64,000 nucleotides of DNA, taken from Aspergillus flavus (taxonomy: Eukaryota > Ascomycota > Eurotiomycetes > Eurotiales > Aspergillaceae). The stretch is taken from the NCBI RefSeq assembly GCF_009017415.1, contig NC_092410.1, positions 3,038,001 through 3,102,000 on the forward strand. The letters are read 5' to 3'. The translations under genes were made by a program, and so were the position numbers. Under the pieces are notes generated by a model, which was not told the origin of the DNA, made no database searches, and was given only the letters and a program-made list of their open reading frames with translations. Shown in pieces: positions 22,907-38,937 of the stretch (its first letter is position 1; each line of letters opens with the position of its first letter).

Positions 22907-23529
22907 ACTGTATTTCCTTTTAAATTCTGTATGCTCACTCGATTCATTGACCTTACGAAACCCACTACTGCATTCCTTGTCAGTCGCGATTCCCGTGTTC
23001 AAGCATATTCCTTCTCTAATTGTCTATCTCAGCTCATATCCCTCCCTTCCTTTTTTTTTTTTGTCTTTTACATCCTAAATTTCATAGACCTCTGTCGCCT
23101 CCTCATTCGTTCAATCCTGTCTTTAATATTGTATCATTGACCATCTTCGTCTTTCCCTACATATCTCATTATGCCGATCTTTCTTGCGAACAAGCCACCC
23201 TACGCCTTTATTTCCTCTGTCCATCTAACCAGTCCGAGTGGTTAATTCATAATCACTAATTGAACATTTCCTATCCTATATATTGAACAGTGATACCATT
23301 GCATTGGCAGAAGAACCTGATGAACGAATCATAATTTTCGTATTTCGTGATTAGACTAGTAGTTCATGCCATCATTTAGGGCAAATATTTGAAGGTGCTC
23401 GAGGCTCTAAGCCGAATGAGGTTAAGACACGCTGAGTAATGGCAGCGGACTTCCTTATCATGTCGGAGCTTCGCTCATCTTTCCCGCGGAATTCAACTTT
23501 CGCAACTTTGCAAGTTGAATAGCATCAAT
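22907..23529. other. Intergenic region, lipoyl synthase promoter
   Basis: Contains a poly-T run near 23050-23062 and pyrimidine-rich sequence. No gene is supported. Confidence 0.4.
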
Positions 23530-24777
23530 ATGGCTGCATCGACGAACCGGCTACGATTTCTCTATTCCTCCGCGAGGACCGTTCCTCAAACCGGGTCCAT
23601 TACCCCGATTTCCCGCCGCACATATGCCACAACTGAACCTTCACCGTCTGCCACCGGCGCCCCGGCAACAGCCCGTAAACGGACAAACTTCACAGATAAG
23701 CTGAATGCCGGTCCTTCCTTCGCAGATTTCGTCTCCGGAGGCGAAGACAACACTCCGCTCGAGCCTTCGGAAGCATATGCCCTCAAAACTGCCATGGTCG
23801 GCCCCGCCGGCCGCAAGAAGGAAATGACCCGTTTGCCTTCTTGGCTCAAGACCCCGATCCCAGACTCCAAAAACTACCAACGATTAAAGAAAGATCTACG
23901 AGGCCTGAATCTGCACACTGTTTGCGAGGAGGCCCGGTGCCCCAACATCTCCGATTGCTGGGGCGGTAGCGACAAGTCCGCTGCTACCGCTACTATCATG
24001 CTCATGGGTGACACCTGTACCCGTGGATGTCGGTTCTGCAGTGTGAAGACCAACCGCAGGCCTCCGCCTCTCGACCCGCATGAGCCGGAGAATACCGCTG
24101 AGGCGATCTCGAGGTGGAGTCTGGGATACGTGGTGTTGACGAGTGTGGATCGAGACGATCTGGCGGATGGTGGCGCTCGCCATTTCGCCGAGACGGTTAT
24201 CAAGATTAAGCAGAAGAAGCCCAGCATGCTGGTCGAGTGCTTGACGGGTGACTACCTTGGCGATCTGGAGATGGTGAAGCTGGTGGCTCGGTCCGGACTG
24301 GACGTGTATGCGCACAACGTCGAGACCGTCGAGGCTCTGACGCCGTTTGTCCGTGACCGTCGCGCGACGTTCCAGCAGTCGCTCCGCGTCCTGGAGGCTG
24401 CGAAGCAGGCTAGGCCTGATCTGATCACTAAGACCTCTCTTATGCTTGGTTTTGGTGAAACTGAGGAGCAGCTCTGGGATGCTCTCCGTCAATTGCGGTC
24501 GGTTGGTGTGGATGTCGTTACGTTCGGCCAGTACATGCGGCCTACCAAGCGTCATATGCCTGTGCATGAATATGTTACTCCTGACCAGTTTGAGCTCTGG
24601 CGCCAGCGCGCCCTGGATATGGGCTTCCTCTACTGTGCTTCTGGGCCTTTGGTTCGCAGTAGTTACAAGGCTGGTGAGGCGTTTATCGAAAATGTCTTGA
24701 AAAAGAGACGCGCTGCTGGTACCGCGGGCGAGTCTGTTACGGATAGCAAGGCTGCTGTCGATGAGGCTACTCGGTGA
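23530..24777 (+). CDS. Lipoyl synthase, mitochondrial
   Basis: Radical-SAM enzyme that inserts two sulfurs into octanoyl-lysine on lipoyl domains. Single exon, 415 aa; the in-frame TTG at 23515 is not needed because ATG at 23530 starts [10 protein letters not shown]. The N-terminus is Arg/Ser-rich with RRTYATTE, a mitochondrial targeting pattern. The auxiliary 4Fe-4S cluster cysteines are Cys132, Cys137 and Cys143 ([12 protein letters not shown]). The radical-SAM cluster is CTRGCRFC with Cys163, Cys167 and Cys170. The block [18 protein letters not shown] and the C-terminal [12 protein letters not shown] with the conserved RSSY motif are present. It supports pyruvate and 2-oxoglutarate dehydrogenases and glycine cleavage. 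Confidence 0.97.
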   Translation: MAASTNRLRFLYSSARTVPQTGSITPISRRTYATTEPSPSATGAPATARKRTNFTDKLNAGPSFADFVSGGEDNTPLEPSEAYALKTAMVGPAGRKKEMTRLPSWLKTPIPDSKNYQRLKKDLRGLNLHTVCEEARCPNISDCWGGSDKSAATATIMLMGDTCTRGCRFCSVKTNRRPPPLDPHEPENTAEAISRWSLGYVVLTSVDRDDLADGGARHFAETVIKIKQKKPSMLVECLTGDYLGDLEMVKLVARSGLDVYAHNVETVEALTPFVRDRRATFQQSLRVLEAAKQARPDLITKTSLMLGFGETEEQLWDALRQLRSVGVDVVTFGQYMRPTKRHMPVHEYVTPDQFELWRQRALDMGFLYCASGPLVRSSYKAGEAFIENVLKKRRAAGTAGESVTDSKAAVDEATR

Positions 24778-25355
24778 AAATACTTATAAATCTCTTTTCT
24801 TATGCTCTACTTTCTCTCGGCGCAGGTTTAGGTTGGTATTTTATCAATTTTATGAAATGTATTGATATTGACGGGCATGGGCCGTCGTTCGCATATGTTT
24901 TTTACTTGGGGTTTGGGAGGTAAAATAGACAGCGTCCTCCGGGCATGTCCTGAGAGTTCATTGAGTTCAACACTTATTTTTAGATGGAATCAACAATATT
25001 ATCTGCATATTCATTCAGTAATGTCCGTGGCCTTCCTTATATGCACCCAAATTGCCCACACCACTACGCCTACATTAAATAATATCCTCCAGGATCGACC
25101 GCCCTCTCGACTACTCCCGCCAGAAAGTGAAAACTCAGGCAGCCCATACGTACCAAAGCTGAGTCTCTCGGTTTAGGAAAGAAAATAATCGAGCAAAGCG
25201 CGCCGATCAACCGGTGCTTTTCTAAGTCCCTGCTAGCAAGATCCAAGTGGAAAACCTGCACCGGGCGAACGTCCCCACGCAATCTTGGCCAGATATCATT
25301 GCAATAGGATGTGTCTTCTGTCGTGTTTGCGACACACCTACGGCTTCTGGGACGC
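24778..25355. other. 3'-3' intergenic region
   Basis: Lies between the lipoyl synthase stop and the stop of the convergent phosphoserine phosphatase gene. Nothing recognised. Confidence 0.4.
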
Positions 25356-26928
25356 TCATGCTACTTCGGTGGTCAGTTCCTTGACATCTTCTTTGCTGAG
25401 ACCGAGAAGGTGAAGAATATCCACCATAGTCTCTCCGTTTAGACGAGTGGGTGCTTCGAGCTGAACCTTGCTCTTGGCGCGCCAGGCAACTCCGAGTCCA
25501 GCAGTGTGGAGCATGAGAAGGTCATTGGCACCATCACCGACAGCAGCGGTCTGAGCGATAGGGATGTTGTTCTCGGCCGCAATGGACTGCAGAAGCTTGC
25601 GCTTTTGGCTGGCGTCGATGATAGGGTAGGTGGGAACGAGTTTTCCCGTCAGGGTTTGAGATGCTGGATCTACCTCGAGCTACACATGATAATCAGTACA
25701 CCGGACCATCGAATAGTCCAACTTGGCCCCAAAGAGGTAAAGGCCCGACAGAACAGGATGTACTTACATGATTAGCGAATGCGTAATCGATGCCAAGCTC
25801 ACCGGCTAACCACTCTGCAAGAGGCTGGAAGCCACCACTCAGAACTGCCAATTTACATCCAAGAGCCTTCAAGGCCTTGCACAATTCACGCGCACCAGGC
25901 GAGATAGTAATAACGGACTTCAGCTTCTCGAAAACATCCGCTGGCACTCCCTTGAGAAGGCTGACACGCTCCCTGAGCGACGCAGAGAAGTCCAGCTCGC
26001 CGTTCATAGCGCGTTCCGTGATCTCCTATAGCAACGGTTAGTACTCACGAGTGCATCCAGATATAATCACGAGAATTTTAAAGAAGAATCTGTAGAGACT
26101 GACCGAAACTTCCTTCTCTACGCCAATGAACTTGGCGATCTCGTCAATTACTTCATTCTGGATCAGAGTACTGTCCATGTCAAAAACTACGAGCCGCTTG
26201 TGACGGCGGAAGACGCTCTCCTCCTGGAGCACAACCTCTACATTCCACTCGCGCTCGAATCGCCATATGCTCTCATGTTTGCGCAGGTCTGCGAATGTGA
26301 GGTATTCCGGGTTAGGGGGTGGGGAGAAAGTAACTTCTACTACGCGCGGGTGTTCATTCTGGTCGAGGCAGCGATGGGACGTGTTCATGCGCTGGTAAGG
26401 GGTCGGAAGGGATTCGAGGATTTGTAGGAAGTTCGTCAAGCACAGTTGAGACACAAATGGTCCGTAAAGGTGGTCTAATGGTTCAGGTTCTGGCGCAGGA
26501 GGTTCTCGGGGAATCTTCTCAATATCGACTGTCGGAGCCGAGCCCACGGGAACCGTGGGGGACGGAAGTTTAACACCAGCCCCAGCATTGAACGACGAAT
26601 CAGGATGGAGATGGGGGTGAATAGGATCCGATGATTTGTAGTAGATGGTTGCGACGATTTGCGGGGTGCCGGTGGGAAGAGGGTTCACTTGGTGGTTGAA
26701 CAAGCTGTGGGTGATGCCACTCTCGGTCACCTTTTCGGGATCTGGGCTTATCGGGTTGAGGGACAAGGATCCTACTCCCGACTCGAGTGAGGATTCAAGA
26801 ACATTGCCAATGCTGCTAATGGGGACCGCGGGCTTGTATTGTTGGTGATCATGAAGGAAGGAATTGCTCCTGAGCGATTCCTGCAGTGTCGGCCGTTGCG
26901 GGCGTGTGGTGGGGTTGTTTGCTGCCAT
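25356..26928 (-). CDS. Phosphoserine phosphatase (HAD family)
   Basis: Last step of serine synthesis from 3-phosphoglycerate. Three exons, 26104-26928, 25768-26025 and 25356-25679, giving 468 aa. The HAD motifs are visible: motif I DMDSTLI (nucleophile Asp), motif II AVLSGGF, motif III/IV AVGDGANDLLML. The C-terminus is HLLGLSKEDVKELTTEVA. The N-terminal 190 residues are long; the first 80 look disordered and the part around SQLCLTNFLQILESL may be a regulatory domain, as in other filamentous fungi. Serine feeds O-acetylserine and cysteine synthesis, so the gene fits loosely with the sulfur genes around it. Confidence 0.93.
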
Positions 26929-28015
26929 TTCTTCGCAGGATTGGTTTGGGGACGCTGGAGAGAGTAAACCAAAGAAGGATGGTAAAGGTATGGCAGATAC
27001 CTCGCAGGGATTCTCGGATAATCAATGGAAGCTCGCCCGTCGGGACCGTACCCTTAGAGGAGAAGCTGTCAAAGAAGACGTCGCCGTGATATTCTAAAAT
27101 CGACCCGTTTGCTGCAGGCCGATCCGCGGCACGTGGCGGGGTGTCTTAACCCAGTCCGCGTGAGCGTCACATGATTGATATGGGACAGAAGATATTTCAC
27201 CGCCCCGGCAGAATCAACGGAACTTCAGCATCAGCAATGGAGTGGCAACATATGAAGGGTCCAAAGGTGCAACACCACGAATATGGATTGAGTGGGGTAC
27301 ATGATACTTTCACTGCACTGTACTCCGGAGTTCTAGCTTAATAATGACTGGTGAGACAACTAGGATGACTCTAGTCCTTTCATTCGCTTTCTAATGCTAA
27401 TTACTACCAGGCCAGTTATATTCTTCAGCAAGGAGAGGACCCTGCGTACAGGGACGATAGACGCAGAGAGGTTCCACCACATTAAAGTGTCTCTACCCCG
27501 GATGAATGTTTTTCTTCTCTGGACATTCGACCATGTTCTAGAGAACGGACCCAAGGGATTTATCAGCAGCCTTGCGCTGTCTTGCAGTGAGACCAGAGCA
27601 TTCCGGGAACCCACAGAGACCCAAGACGCAAGTATTGCGTGATTTCCCCAGGGCATGAGGGAATTAAATTTTTCATCATGCTCCCCCGAAACCGCAGGCG
27701 GTCACAGCCAATGTCGTGATCGAGGACGGCAGAATCAATCGGCATGTATGAGGGATTCACAGCAAGATCAGGTTCCGATTGCCGCTGATGTCGTGCTCGC
27801 CCCTGTTTTCTTATATCTGACCGGTCGTGGGCTCTCTTCTCCGTGTTGTGATGATTACTATCCTACATCATCTCACGCAAATTGGACCTGGTCATTTGTC
27901 ATCCTCTTCCATTCATCCATAGACATATAGACTTGCTAGAATCTCTACTCTTTTGCCTTTCAATACTCTTTATCTCTTTCATTAGATTCAACTCTACCCA
28001 GGTCACGTTGCGAAG
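26929..28015. other. Divergent promoter region of phosphoserine phosphatase and PAPS reductase
   Basis: No gene is supported in 1.1 kb. A CACGTG core lies near 27130. A clear site for the sulfur regulator MetR/Cys3 was not found by eye. Confidence 0.35.
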
Positions 28016-29001
28016 ATGCCTGCAAAGATGCCTGATACCTACCCCTCCCACGCTGAGGACTTTGAGTCCAAGGACAATGCCACGGACTCTGGTTATGTTA
28101 GTGGTAGCTCGAGTGACGATTATCTCCCCGAGATTGTCTTCACGAAACCACATTTGCAGTTTCTCAACAGACAGCTGCAGTTCCTTGAGCCTCAAGGTTA
28201 GCATAGAGTGGTCCTCACTCAGTCCACTTGGTAGATGACTAACAACATACTATAGATGTCTTGAGATGGTGTGTTACATCACTCCCTCACCTTTTCCAGA
28301 CCACCGCGTTTGGTCTTACTGGACTCGTCACTCTTGATATGCTTTCCAAGCTGGAGGTCCCTCGCCCTCAGATGGTCGACCTCATCTTCCTGGACACTCT
28401 TCATCACTTCTCGGAAACCCTTACTCTGGTCGACAAGATTCGCCAGAAGTACCCCTTGAACAACATCCATGTCTACAAGCCCAAGGGCCTCAACTCTGAA
28501 GAAGAGTTTGCCAAGAAGTACGGTGCCCGTCTATGGGAACGGGATGATCAGCTCTACGACTGGGCCGCCAAGGTAGAGCCCGCCCAGCGTGCCTACCGTG
28601 AACTGAACGTTCATGCTGTCCTCACCGGCCGTCGCCGTAGCCAGGGTGGTAAGCGTGGTGACCTTGACATCATCGAGGTTGACGAGGCTGGTCTTATCAA
28701 GATCAACCCTCTGGCCAACTGGACTTTCGATCAAGTCAAGCAGTACATCAAAGACAACGATGTGCCCTACAATGAGCTGCTTGACCGCGGCTACAAGAGC
28801 ATTGGTGACTACCACTCTACCCAACCCGTCAAGGAAAACGAGGATGAACGGTCCGGTCGCTGGAAGGGCCAAGCCAAGACCGAATGTGGCATCCACAACC
28901 CTCGCTCCAAGTATGCCCAATACCTGATGGAGCTTGAGCGCAAGCGGCAGGAGGAGGCCCTGTCTCAGGCGCTGCAGAACCAAATGACCACTGCTCAATG
29001 A
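28016..29001 (+). CDS. sA: Phosphoadenosine phosphosulfate (PAPS) reductase
   Basis: Reduces PAPS to sulfite with thioredoxin in sulfate assimilation (yeast MET16, A. nidulans sA). Two exons, 28016-28196 and 28256-29001, giving 308 aa. The family fold is seen in GLTGLVTLDMLSKL (PP-loop-like region, with TTAFGLTG), FLDTLHHFSETL, GRRRSQGGKRGDL and the C-terminal active site ECGIH with the catalytic cysteine. There is only one of the extra Cys pairs that would mark an iron-sulfur APS reductase, so PAPS is the likely substrate. The 55 N-terminal residues (DFESKDNATDSGYVSGSSSDD) look disordered and acidic. Confidence 0.94.
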
Positions 29002-30128
29002 ACATGGCCTTGGGTCACCTCCGACTTGCATCGATAATGGCGTTTGGGATTGGGAGTTCTAGTATCTAGCGACACAGCCTTGATTTACTTTATTCTTACA
29101 TAGGCACAGGCTTTGAACATACGTTGTTATGACTTGGAAGATTATCTGTCATGGGTGGATTTAATGGTTCAAAAGATATCTTATGCCACCCCCGCTCCAG
29201 CAAGGAGTTTGTACATAGCGGGTGGCTTTTTTTGTTTTTCTTTTCTTCTCACAAAAGCTGGCCTAACGGCCGACTATGATAATGATTAGCATGATAGAAA
29301 TGACAAGACCTTGATGTTGTCTTGATTCTCGTTCACCTTCTCTGGTAGTTTGTGGTTCTTTAAGTCATGTGGGGCTCAAGCCCTAGAAAGTTGGTTCCCG
29401 GTAGTCACGAACCACTCTTGTAGTCAAGGGTCTATGAGTTATTTGTAGAATTTAAACAGCTAGTTAAGTACTCCATAGACCCGCAATCAATTATTAATAC
29501 CTAATTATAATGCTATTCATTGAAATGATCGTCATTAGTGCCAATATACGGAGTAGTTGCCTTTCTTCAAACATACTGCCATGCACCCCCACTTGATGTC
29601 CGGTACATCCGCTCACTGCAAGACTGCTGACTACCCAGTAGTAGTAAGTTACTTCAAAGCGCACACATTATCCACGGATATTCCTTCACAGATGCCATTC
29701 AACTCTTTCACAGGTCTAGAACATGTTCTATGATACTGTAGGCAATAAAATAACCCTCAAAACCAGGCACCCATCACCATCATCCACCTGAAACTATTAA
29801 ACTTCCCACAACGAGGGTCCTGATTGGGGGCTTCGTATAACAAGGTTGCCTTTTAGTCACTTTTTCATAGCTCTTTATTGATTAATTATTAGAGTTGATT
29901 ACATTTACACAGTAGTGAGTCACCCATGAACTAACTATAATCTGACATACGAGATAAACAGGATATAAGTGGCCCAGAAATTGGGGCGGGGACGGTAGTG
30001 TATTTATAGGTGTCCTTAAATATCTACGCTCAGACGTTGAGGACGGAAACGAGTATAAAAACGAAGAAAAGTATACCGCACAGCTAGACTGTTTATTGAT
30101 CCGAGAAGCATAAAATAATCTATCCAAT
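29002..30128. other. Intergenic region, nothing recognised
   Basis: Gene-free 1.1 kb with the 3' flank of PAPS reductase and the promoter of the DUF2855 gene. One TACGGAGTA 9-mer lies at 29547-29555. Confidence 0.4.
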
Positions 30129-31514
30129 ATGTCCCAAACCGAGAACATCCACGTGATTTCCAAAAAAGATAACAGCCAACATGCCGTTGTCAGTATTGAT
30201 AATCCCTCTTCCGGTACAAGGCAACTGCCGCCTTCGTCGGTTCGCGTGCGACCGCTTATACTCAGTTTGAGTTCTAATAATCTTTCCTATGCGCGTGCGG
30301 GGGAGTTACTTCATTGGTATGTTACGATCTATGGTTTTCAAGGGATATACTAATTGATAAAGGTGGGATACATACCCGGTCCCCAGTGAAGCACCCGCTC
30401 CATACAACGACCAATCGGCGTGGGGGATCGTCCCGGCATGGGGGTATGCCACGGTCCTCGAAAGCACGACTGATATCGCACCGGGATCGACACTCTGGGG
30501 ATTCTGGCCGACCTCAGGACTCCCGACGGAGCTAACGCTGATCCCGGGCCAGCCGCGCGGGCATTGGACTGAGGTGAGCGAGCACCGGAAACATCTCATG
30601 ACGTACTACAACCGATACGAAGTGGTGAGTGAAGATGACCGGGACACTATGGCTTGGACGGCAGCTATTCGTGCGATTTGGGGCGCCGGCTATCTGCTCA
30701 GTGAGTATGTCTTTTCGTCTACAGGAACGCCTGTTCATCCTTACGGCGGTGCGGCTGGGTTGAGCTGGGCTACTGAGGATGCGGACTTGTCGTCTGCGGT
30801 TGTTGTTAATTTGGCTGCGTCGACTAAGACGGCGCGTTCCTTTACGTATAATCTTTTGTGCCGGCCCGCTGGGTCGGGGCCGTTGGGTGTCTTGCAGATT
30901 ACTTCTTCGCCTGAGGCTTTGGAGAGGGCTGCTGAGTTGCAGATTGCGAAGCGTCAGACGCCCGCTGGGCCGGTGAAGGCTCTGGCGTATTCGGATGTGG
31001 ATCGGGCAGTGCCTTGGTTGGTTGGTCTTAAGCCGGCGAAGTTGGTGATTATTGATTATGGTGCTCGGGATAATGTACTCGTGCGACTTCGTGAACTGGT
31101 GCAGAGCAATGAGGCGCTTAAGGACTGCAAGGTTGTTATAATCCAAGTTGGAAGCCAGCAGAAGGTCTGGTGTACTCGAGAGGAACGTGTTGCGACTGTT
31201 TACTGACAGCCATATAGGTGTATACCGAGGAGGAGGTGCGCGAAGCCTACGCATCTATGAAAGCGCTCGGGAAGATCCAATCCAATGCTTCTACTACCCG
31301 GGATACGGCCATTGAGCTTGACGGCCCCGAGGCATTTTTCGATAGAATGGATCTGCGGTGGAAGCAATGGCTTGATGACCGCGCGGCCACGGTCCCTGAC
31401 ATGCGTCTGGTCTGGGGTAAAGGGGTCGCAGGCACCGAGGGGATGTATGGGGGATGGGAGCGGCTGACGAAGGGGGATGTGCGTCCAGAGGAGGCGTTGG
31501 TGTATATGGTCTAG
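30129..31514 (+). CDS. DUF2855 family protein
   Basis: Three exons, 30129-30316, 30363-31164 and 31218-31514, giving 428 aa. It matches the DUF2855 pattern as I know it: an N-terminal barrel-like part with a HWWDTYPVP block, AWGIVPAWGYATVLEST, and FWPTSGLPTELTLIP, a Tyr-rich middle, and a C-terminal Rossmann-like part (KLVIIDYGARDNVLVRLRELV, then VVIIQVGSQQK). The family resembles MDR/quinone-oxidoreductase-like proteins in layout, but no catalytic function is established. It lies between PAPS reductase and ATP sulfurylase. Confidence 0.8.
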
Positions 31515-35673
<4,159 letters not shown>

Positions 35674-36096
35674 AGCCAAGGTGTTTTGGAATGGGCTTTT
35701 TGGTAATGAATTTTAAAGTGATTTTGCACTAAGTGTTGAAAGATATCATAGAACGTTTTTGCTTTAATGGACTATCTTTGATTCCCACTGATACTTGAAA
35801 TTTGGAGAGTTCTTGATAAACTTACGGAGTATTGCTGGTATGATAGCGATCGGTGCGCACGTATTGGCGACGTAGAAAAAAAGCATCTATTTCATATGTT
35901 TGAATCATACGTATGTTCTCGCAAACTAAATATTTGTTACTGGTGCTTTAACCTGCACGAACGGAACTAAATCTCAGAAAATCCGCGGGCAAAAATGCAA
36001 TGCAAACCATGCAAACAGACCTCCTAATTTCCTCCAACCACAGAATAGCGGAATTGACCGTCCTCAAGCTCACCAACACAATCGAAAGCATCAGAG
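35674..36096. other. Intergenic region
   Basis: A 420-base spacer with a TACGGAGTA 9-mer at 35823-35831. Nothing else recognised. Confidence 0.4.
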
Positions 36097-37851
36097 ATGC
36101 TACCTCGTCGCCTACCCAGTCGGCTACCGGGGGCCATCCGGCCAACCCGGATACCTGTCCACCACAGTCTACGCCATCCCTCTCGTCCATTCACGCAAAA
36201 GTCCCGACTCGAACTCGTAACACCTCCGTACGTCAGGCCACAGCTACCCTTCCTCTCACCATTAGCGAGCAGTCGCCCTGTGCCGCCCTTGTCAATTCAC
36301 CTCCGACAGCATTTCGCACGATTGATCTCAACCGAGAGCCGTGAACATTACAAACAGCGTCTTTACCGCGGTCTCCGAATCGGCCTGTCGTTCTATGCTA
36401 TCCTGGTCTTGTTCCAGGTGATCAAGCTGGGCGTTTACCAGGAAGAAATCGAACATCAATGGCCCACGCCGCCAGAATGGTCGTGGAAGAGTCGGTGGTG
36501 CTTGCGCTCTGCGCAGGCCCTTCAGCATCCTGAGGATATTGGGAAGTTGATGACTAATTGGCCCATGGTTGCGGGGTATCTGAAGGAATTGTTAGAGCGA
36601 TTGGAAGATCCGGTTGGTGAAGGGAAGGGCATTGTTGAGCAAGGCGATGGCGGGTTTTTGGTTGAGGGTGTTGGGAAGACTGGCTTTGATGTGTCTAGTA
36701 AGAGTGAGCCGTGGCGGAGAGGATACTTCCAGGCGCTTATGGGTGCTGCGAAAGCGGCGGAGAATCTTGAGGGGTGGTTGACGGATCGGAAGCAGCGTAT
36801 TTCTGCGCCGGCTGAATATGTTGTTGGTCCGTCAAATCCTCGTCCAAAACCTATGCCTGCGGGTCAGAAGAAGGTGCCCCGGGAGGAGGATTGCGAGCAG
36901 GCTTCTCCGAGCCCGGAGGTCTTTTACATGAAGATCCTGACTACGCGTGGATTTGATACTCGGCAGAAGCTTGATGCTGCTCTTGCTTATGCGGACTGGT
37001 TGGATTATAAGGGTCTGCAGGATACCGCGAGTGATATGTATAATTGGGCTATGGATATTGCTGCCTCCGGGTCGCCGGTTGACGCTGGGAAGGTGGTGGA
37101 TGTGAAAACGGGAGTTCTCAAAAATGATGGCAAGGCCTTACCATCGGAAAATATTCTGCGTGTTTCGACGGCGCTTGCAGTTTATCATGCCCGGCACAAC
37201 AACCTTCCTACCGCTCTGTCTATCTTTACCTCCGTTCTGAAAGCCCGCCGTTCTCTACCGCCGCCACCTCCTGGCACAATTATGCCGAAACTCCCATCTC
37301 TACACAAGTCCAAGGACCCGTTCCGTTATCTTTTCGACTCGATTAAAATCATGCTAGTTCCTGTGGAATACCCAGCACCTCTCCCATCGGGAAATGAACC
37401 GCCGCTCCGAACTGCCACCTCCGCCTGTGACGAGGCAGGGCTCATGACTTACATTGGCGAGATTATCTACGCCTCATCCTCCAAAGAAAAGGGCCTTGCC
37501 TGGACCCGCGACGCAGTCGACACAGCCGAAGCCACCATGCTCGAATTAGGTGAATCCGACCGTATCCCCCGACACCGCTGCGCGGAGTGTCTCCGCGTAG
37601 GCCTAGAGAACTGGAAGACAATGGTCTCCCGACTTGTCGCTAAGGCCGAAAAAGAAGAGCAGGAGAGTATCCAGAACGCTGGACGCTCTTGGTTCGGCGG
37701 CCAGAAGCAGATCGAAGCCAAATCCGTGGAACGGAAGAGATGGGAAGCTGAGAATTTGATACTTGACGATCGAATCCGGCGACTTTGGCCAATGATTGAT
37801 GGGGAGTCTGGGCTTGAGGGCATTGCGCCCAATAGCTCATTGTTTGTATGA
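36097..37851 (+). CDS. Mitochondrial membrane protein with TPR-like C-terminal part, unknown function
   Basis: Single exon, 584 aa. The first 85 residues are rich in Arg, Pro and Ser without acidic residues (MLPRRLPSRLPGAIRPTR), a strong mitochondrial presequence pattern. One hydrophobic segment (RIGLSFYAILVLFQVIKLGVY, about residues 93-112) should span the inner membrane. The rest is soluble and helical, with TPR-like pairs such as KLDAALAYADWLDYKGLQDTASDMYNWAMD and LRVSTALAVYHARHNNLPTALSIFTSVLKAR. Conserved-looking cysteines occur in RHRCAECL. I do not know a function; other databases sometimes attach unrelated transporter names to proteins of this type. Confidence 0.75.
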   Translation: MLPRRLPSRLPGAIRPTRIPVHHSLRHPSRPFTQKSRLELVTPPYVRPQLPFLSPLASSRPVPPLSIHLRQHFARLISTESREHYKQRLYRGLRIGLSFYAILVLFQVIKLGVYQEEIEHQWPTPPEWSWKSRWCLRSAQALQHPEDIGKLMTNWPMVAGYLKELLERLEDPVGEGKGIVEQGDGGFLVEGVGKTGFDVSSKSEPWRRGYFQALMGAAKAAENLEGWLTDRKQRISAPAEYVVGPSNPRPKPMPAGQKKVPREEDCEQASPSPEVFYMKILTTRGFDTRQKLDAALAYADWLDYKGLQDTASDMYNWAMDIAASGSPVDAGKVVDVKTGVLKNDGKALPSENILRVSTALAVYHARHNNLPTALSIFTSVLKARRSLPPPPPGTIMPKLPSLHKSKDPFRYLFDSIKIMLVPVEYPAPLPSGNEPPLRTATSACDEAGLMTYIGEIIYASSSKEKGLAWTRDAVDTAEATMLELGESDRIPRHRCAECLRVGLENWKTMVSRLVAKAEKEEQESIQNAGRSWFGGQKQIEAKSVERKRWEAENLILDDRIRRLWPMIDGESGLEGIAPNSSLFV

Positions 37852-38937
37852 TGTTGTTTTTGAGTGAGAAATTCTTGTCTTCTTGAAGGGGCGATTATAC
37901 CAGGAGTTTGGGGCGAGATTGGCATCTTTTGGTCTTGTCGGTTCACACAAAATGCCTGTATATTTACTGAACATATTTGCATAAGTCATACGACGTTGAA
38001 TGTCATCCATAATAGGTTTTACGGTTTCCTTTGGGTTAATACCTCAATAGCGGGAAGTACAGCTGCAGGCTGCGCTGCATGAAAGCGAGGAAGACGTGGT
38101 ATGATCACTGCATCATATCGTTAGTGCCCTGTTTTCGATCCCCAGTAAGAGTCTCGATATGGCATTGCGTGCTCAAATAATTCGGGGACATCATTATAGC
38201 GATGATTTAGGTACGGAGTACTCCGTAGGGTACACAGTACATTGGAGTGTTCTCCGAAGCGACGGGGCATAAATCCATTTTCCATTACCCAACAAGTTTC
38301 TTATTATTGCACCTATCCTTGCCTGACCCCCTCTTTCGCCCTCGCTTAAAAGGAAATGAAGAGAGATAACCTGCATTCAACCATGAGATAAGTCCAATCG
38401 AATGGCGGTGTTCGAGCACTGCAGAAGTGGGTCAAAACATTGACTGTGTATGTCGTGATCTCCTCATTCCATGAGCCGTATCGTCGCGCGATTGGCTTCT
38501 GCTATCAACTGTTGCATCCCGACGGAGCTCCACATGCGACCCCAACCCCAATGGGAGAGATAGAGGTACCATCCGGTCTAGCCGGCGAGATGAAATAATC
38601 AAAAGTTGATATTACCACGGCCAGCTTTGGGGTTGGGCCCGCAGTCGGATCCCCGTCGGGGTATCTGAGCTATCCACATTGACCTTCCTGATCGAGAAAG
38701 GATTGACCCTAAGCTTGGAGTCCATCAAAGCTTCTCCGAAGTAAGCCCCAATGCTTGTAGGTGCTTAGTCTCCTCTGTCGTCTTTCCTCGGGGACAAGCT
38801 TCTCCACCTCCTCGTGATGTGAATCGATTGGTTTCTGCCTGTTTTTCTCGCCGTTTAAAAGAGCACGAGGCCCCTGTCGATCGGTCCTGAGGTTGCGCTC
38901 ACGGGTTCCTTGTTCAATCTGGTAAAATTTACCCACG
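37852..38937. other. Intergenic region
   Basis: 1.1 kb without a supported gene. It contains the 16-base perfect palindrome described at 38212-38227 and the promoter of the carboxypeptidase gene. Confidence 0.4.
38212..38227. repeat. 16-base palindrome made of two TACGGAGTA arms
   Basis: TACGGAGTACTCCGTA reads the same on both strands. Its half, TACGGAGTA, recurs at 610-618, 3432-3440 (reverse), 29547-29555, 35823-35831 and 62450-62458, always between genes. Its meaning is unknown. Confidence 0.7.

Noticed and set aside
30532..31254. 240-codon minus-strand frame, Arg/Ser-rich
   Set aside because: Antisense to the DUF2855 exon 2; low-complexity shadow.
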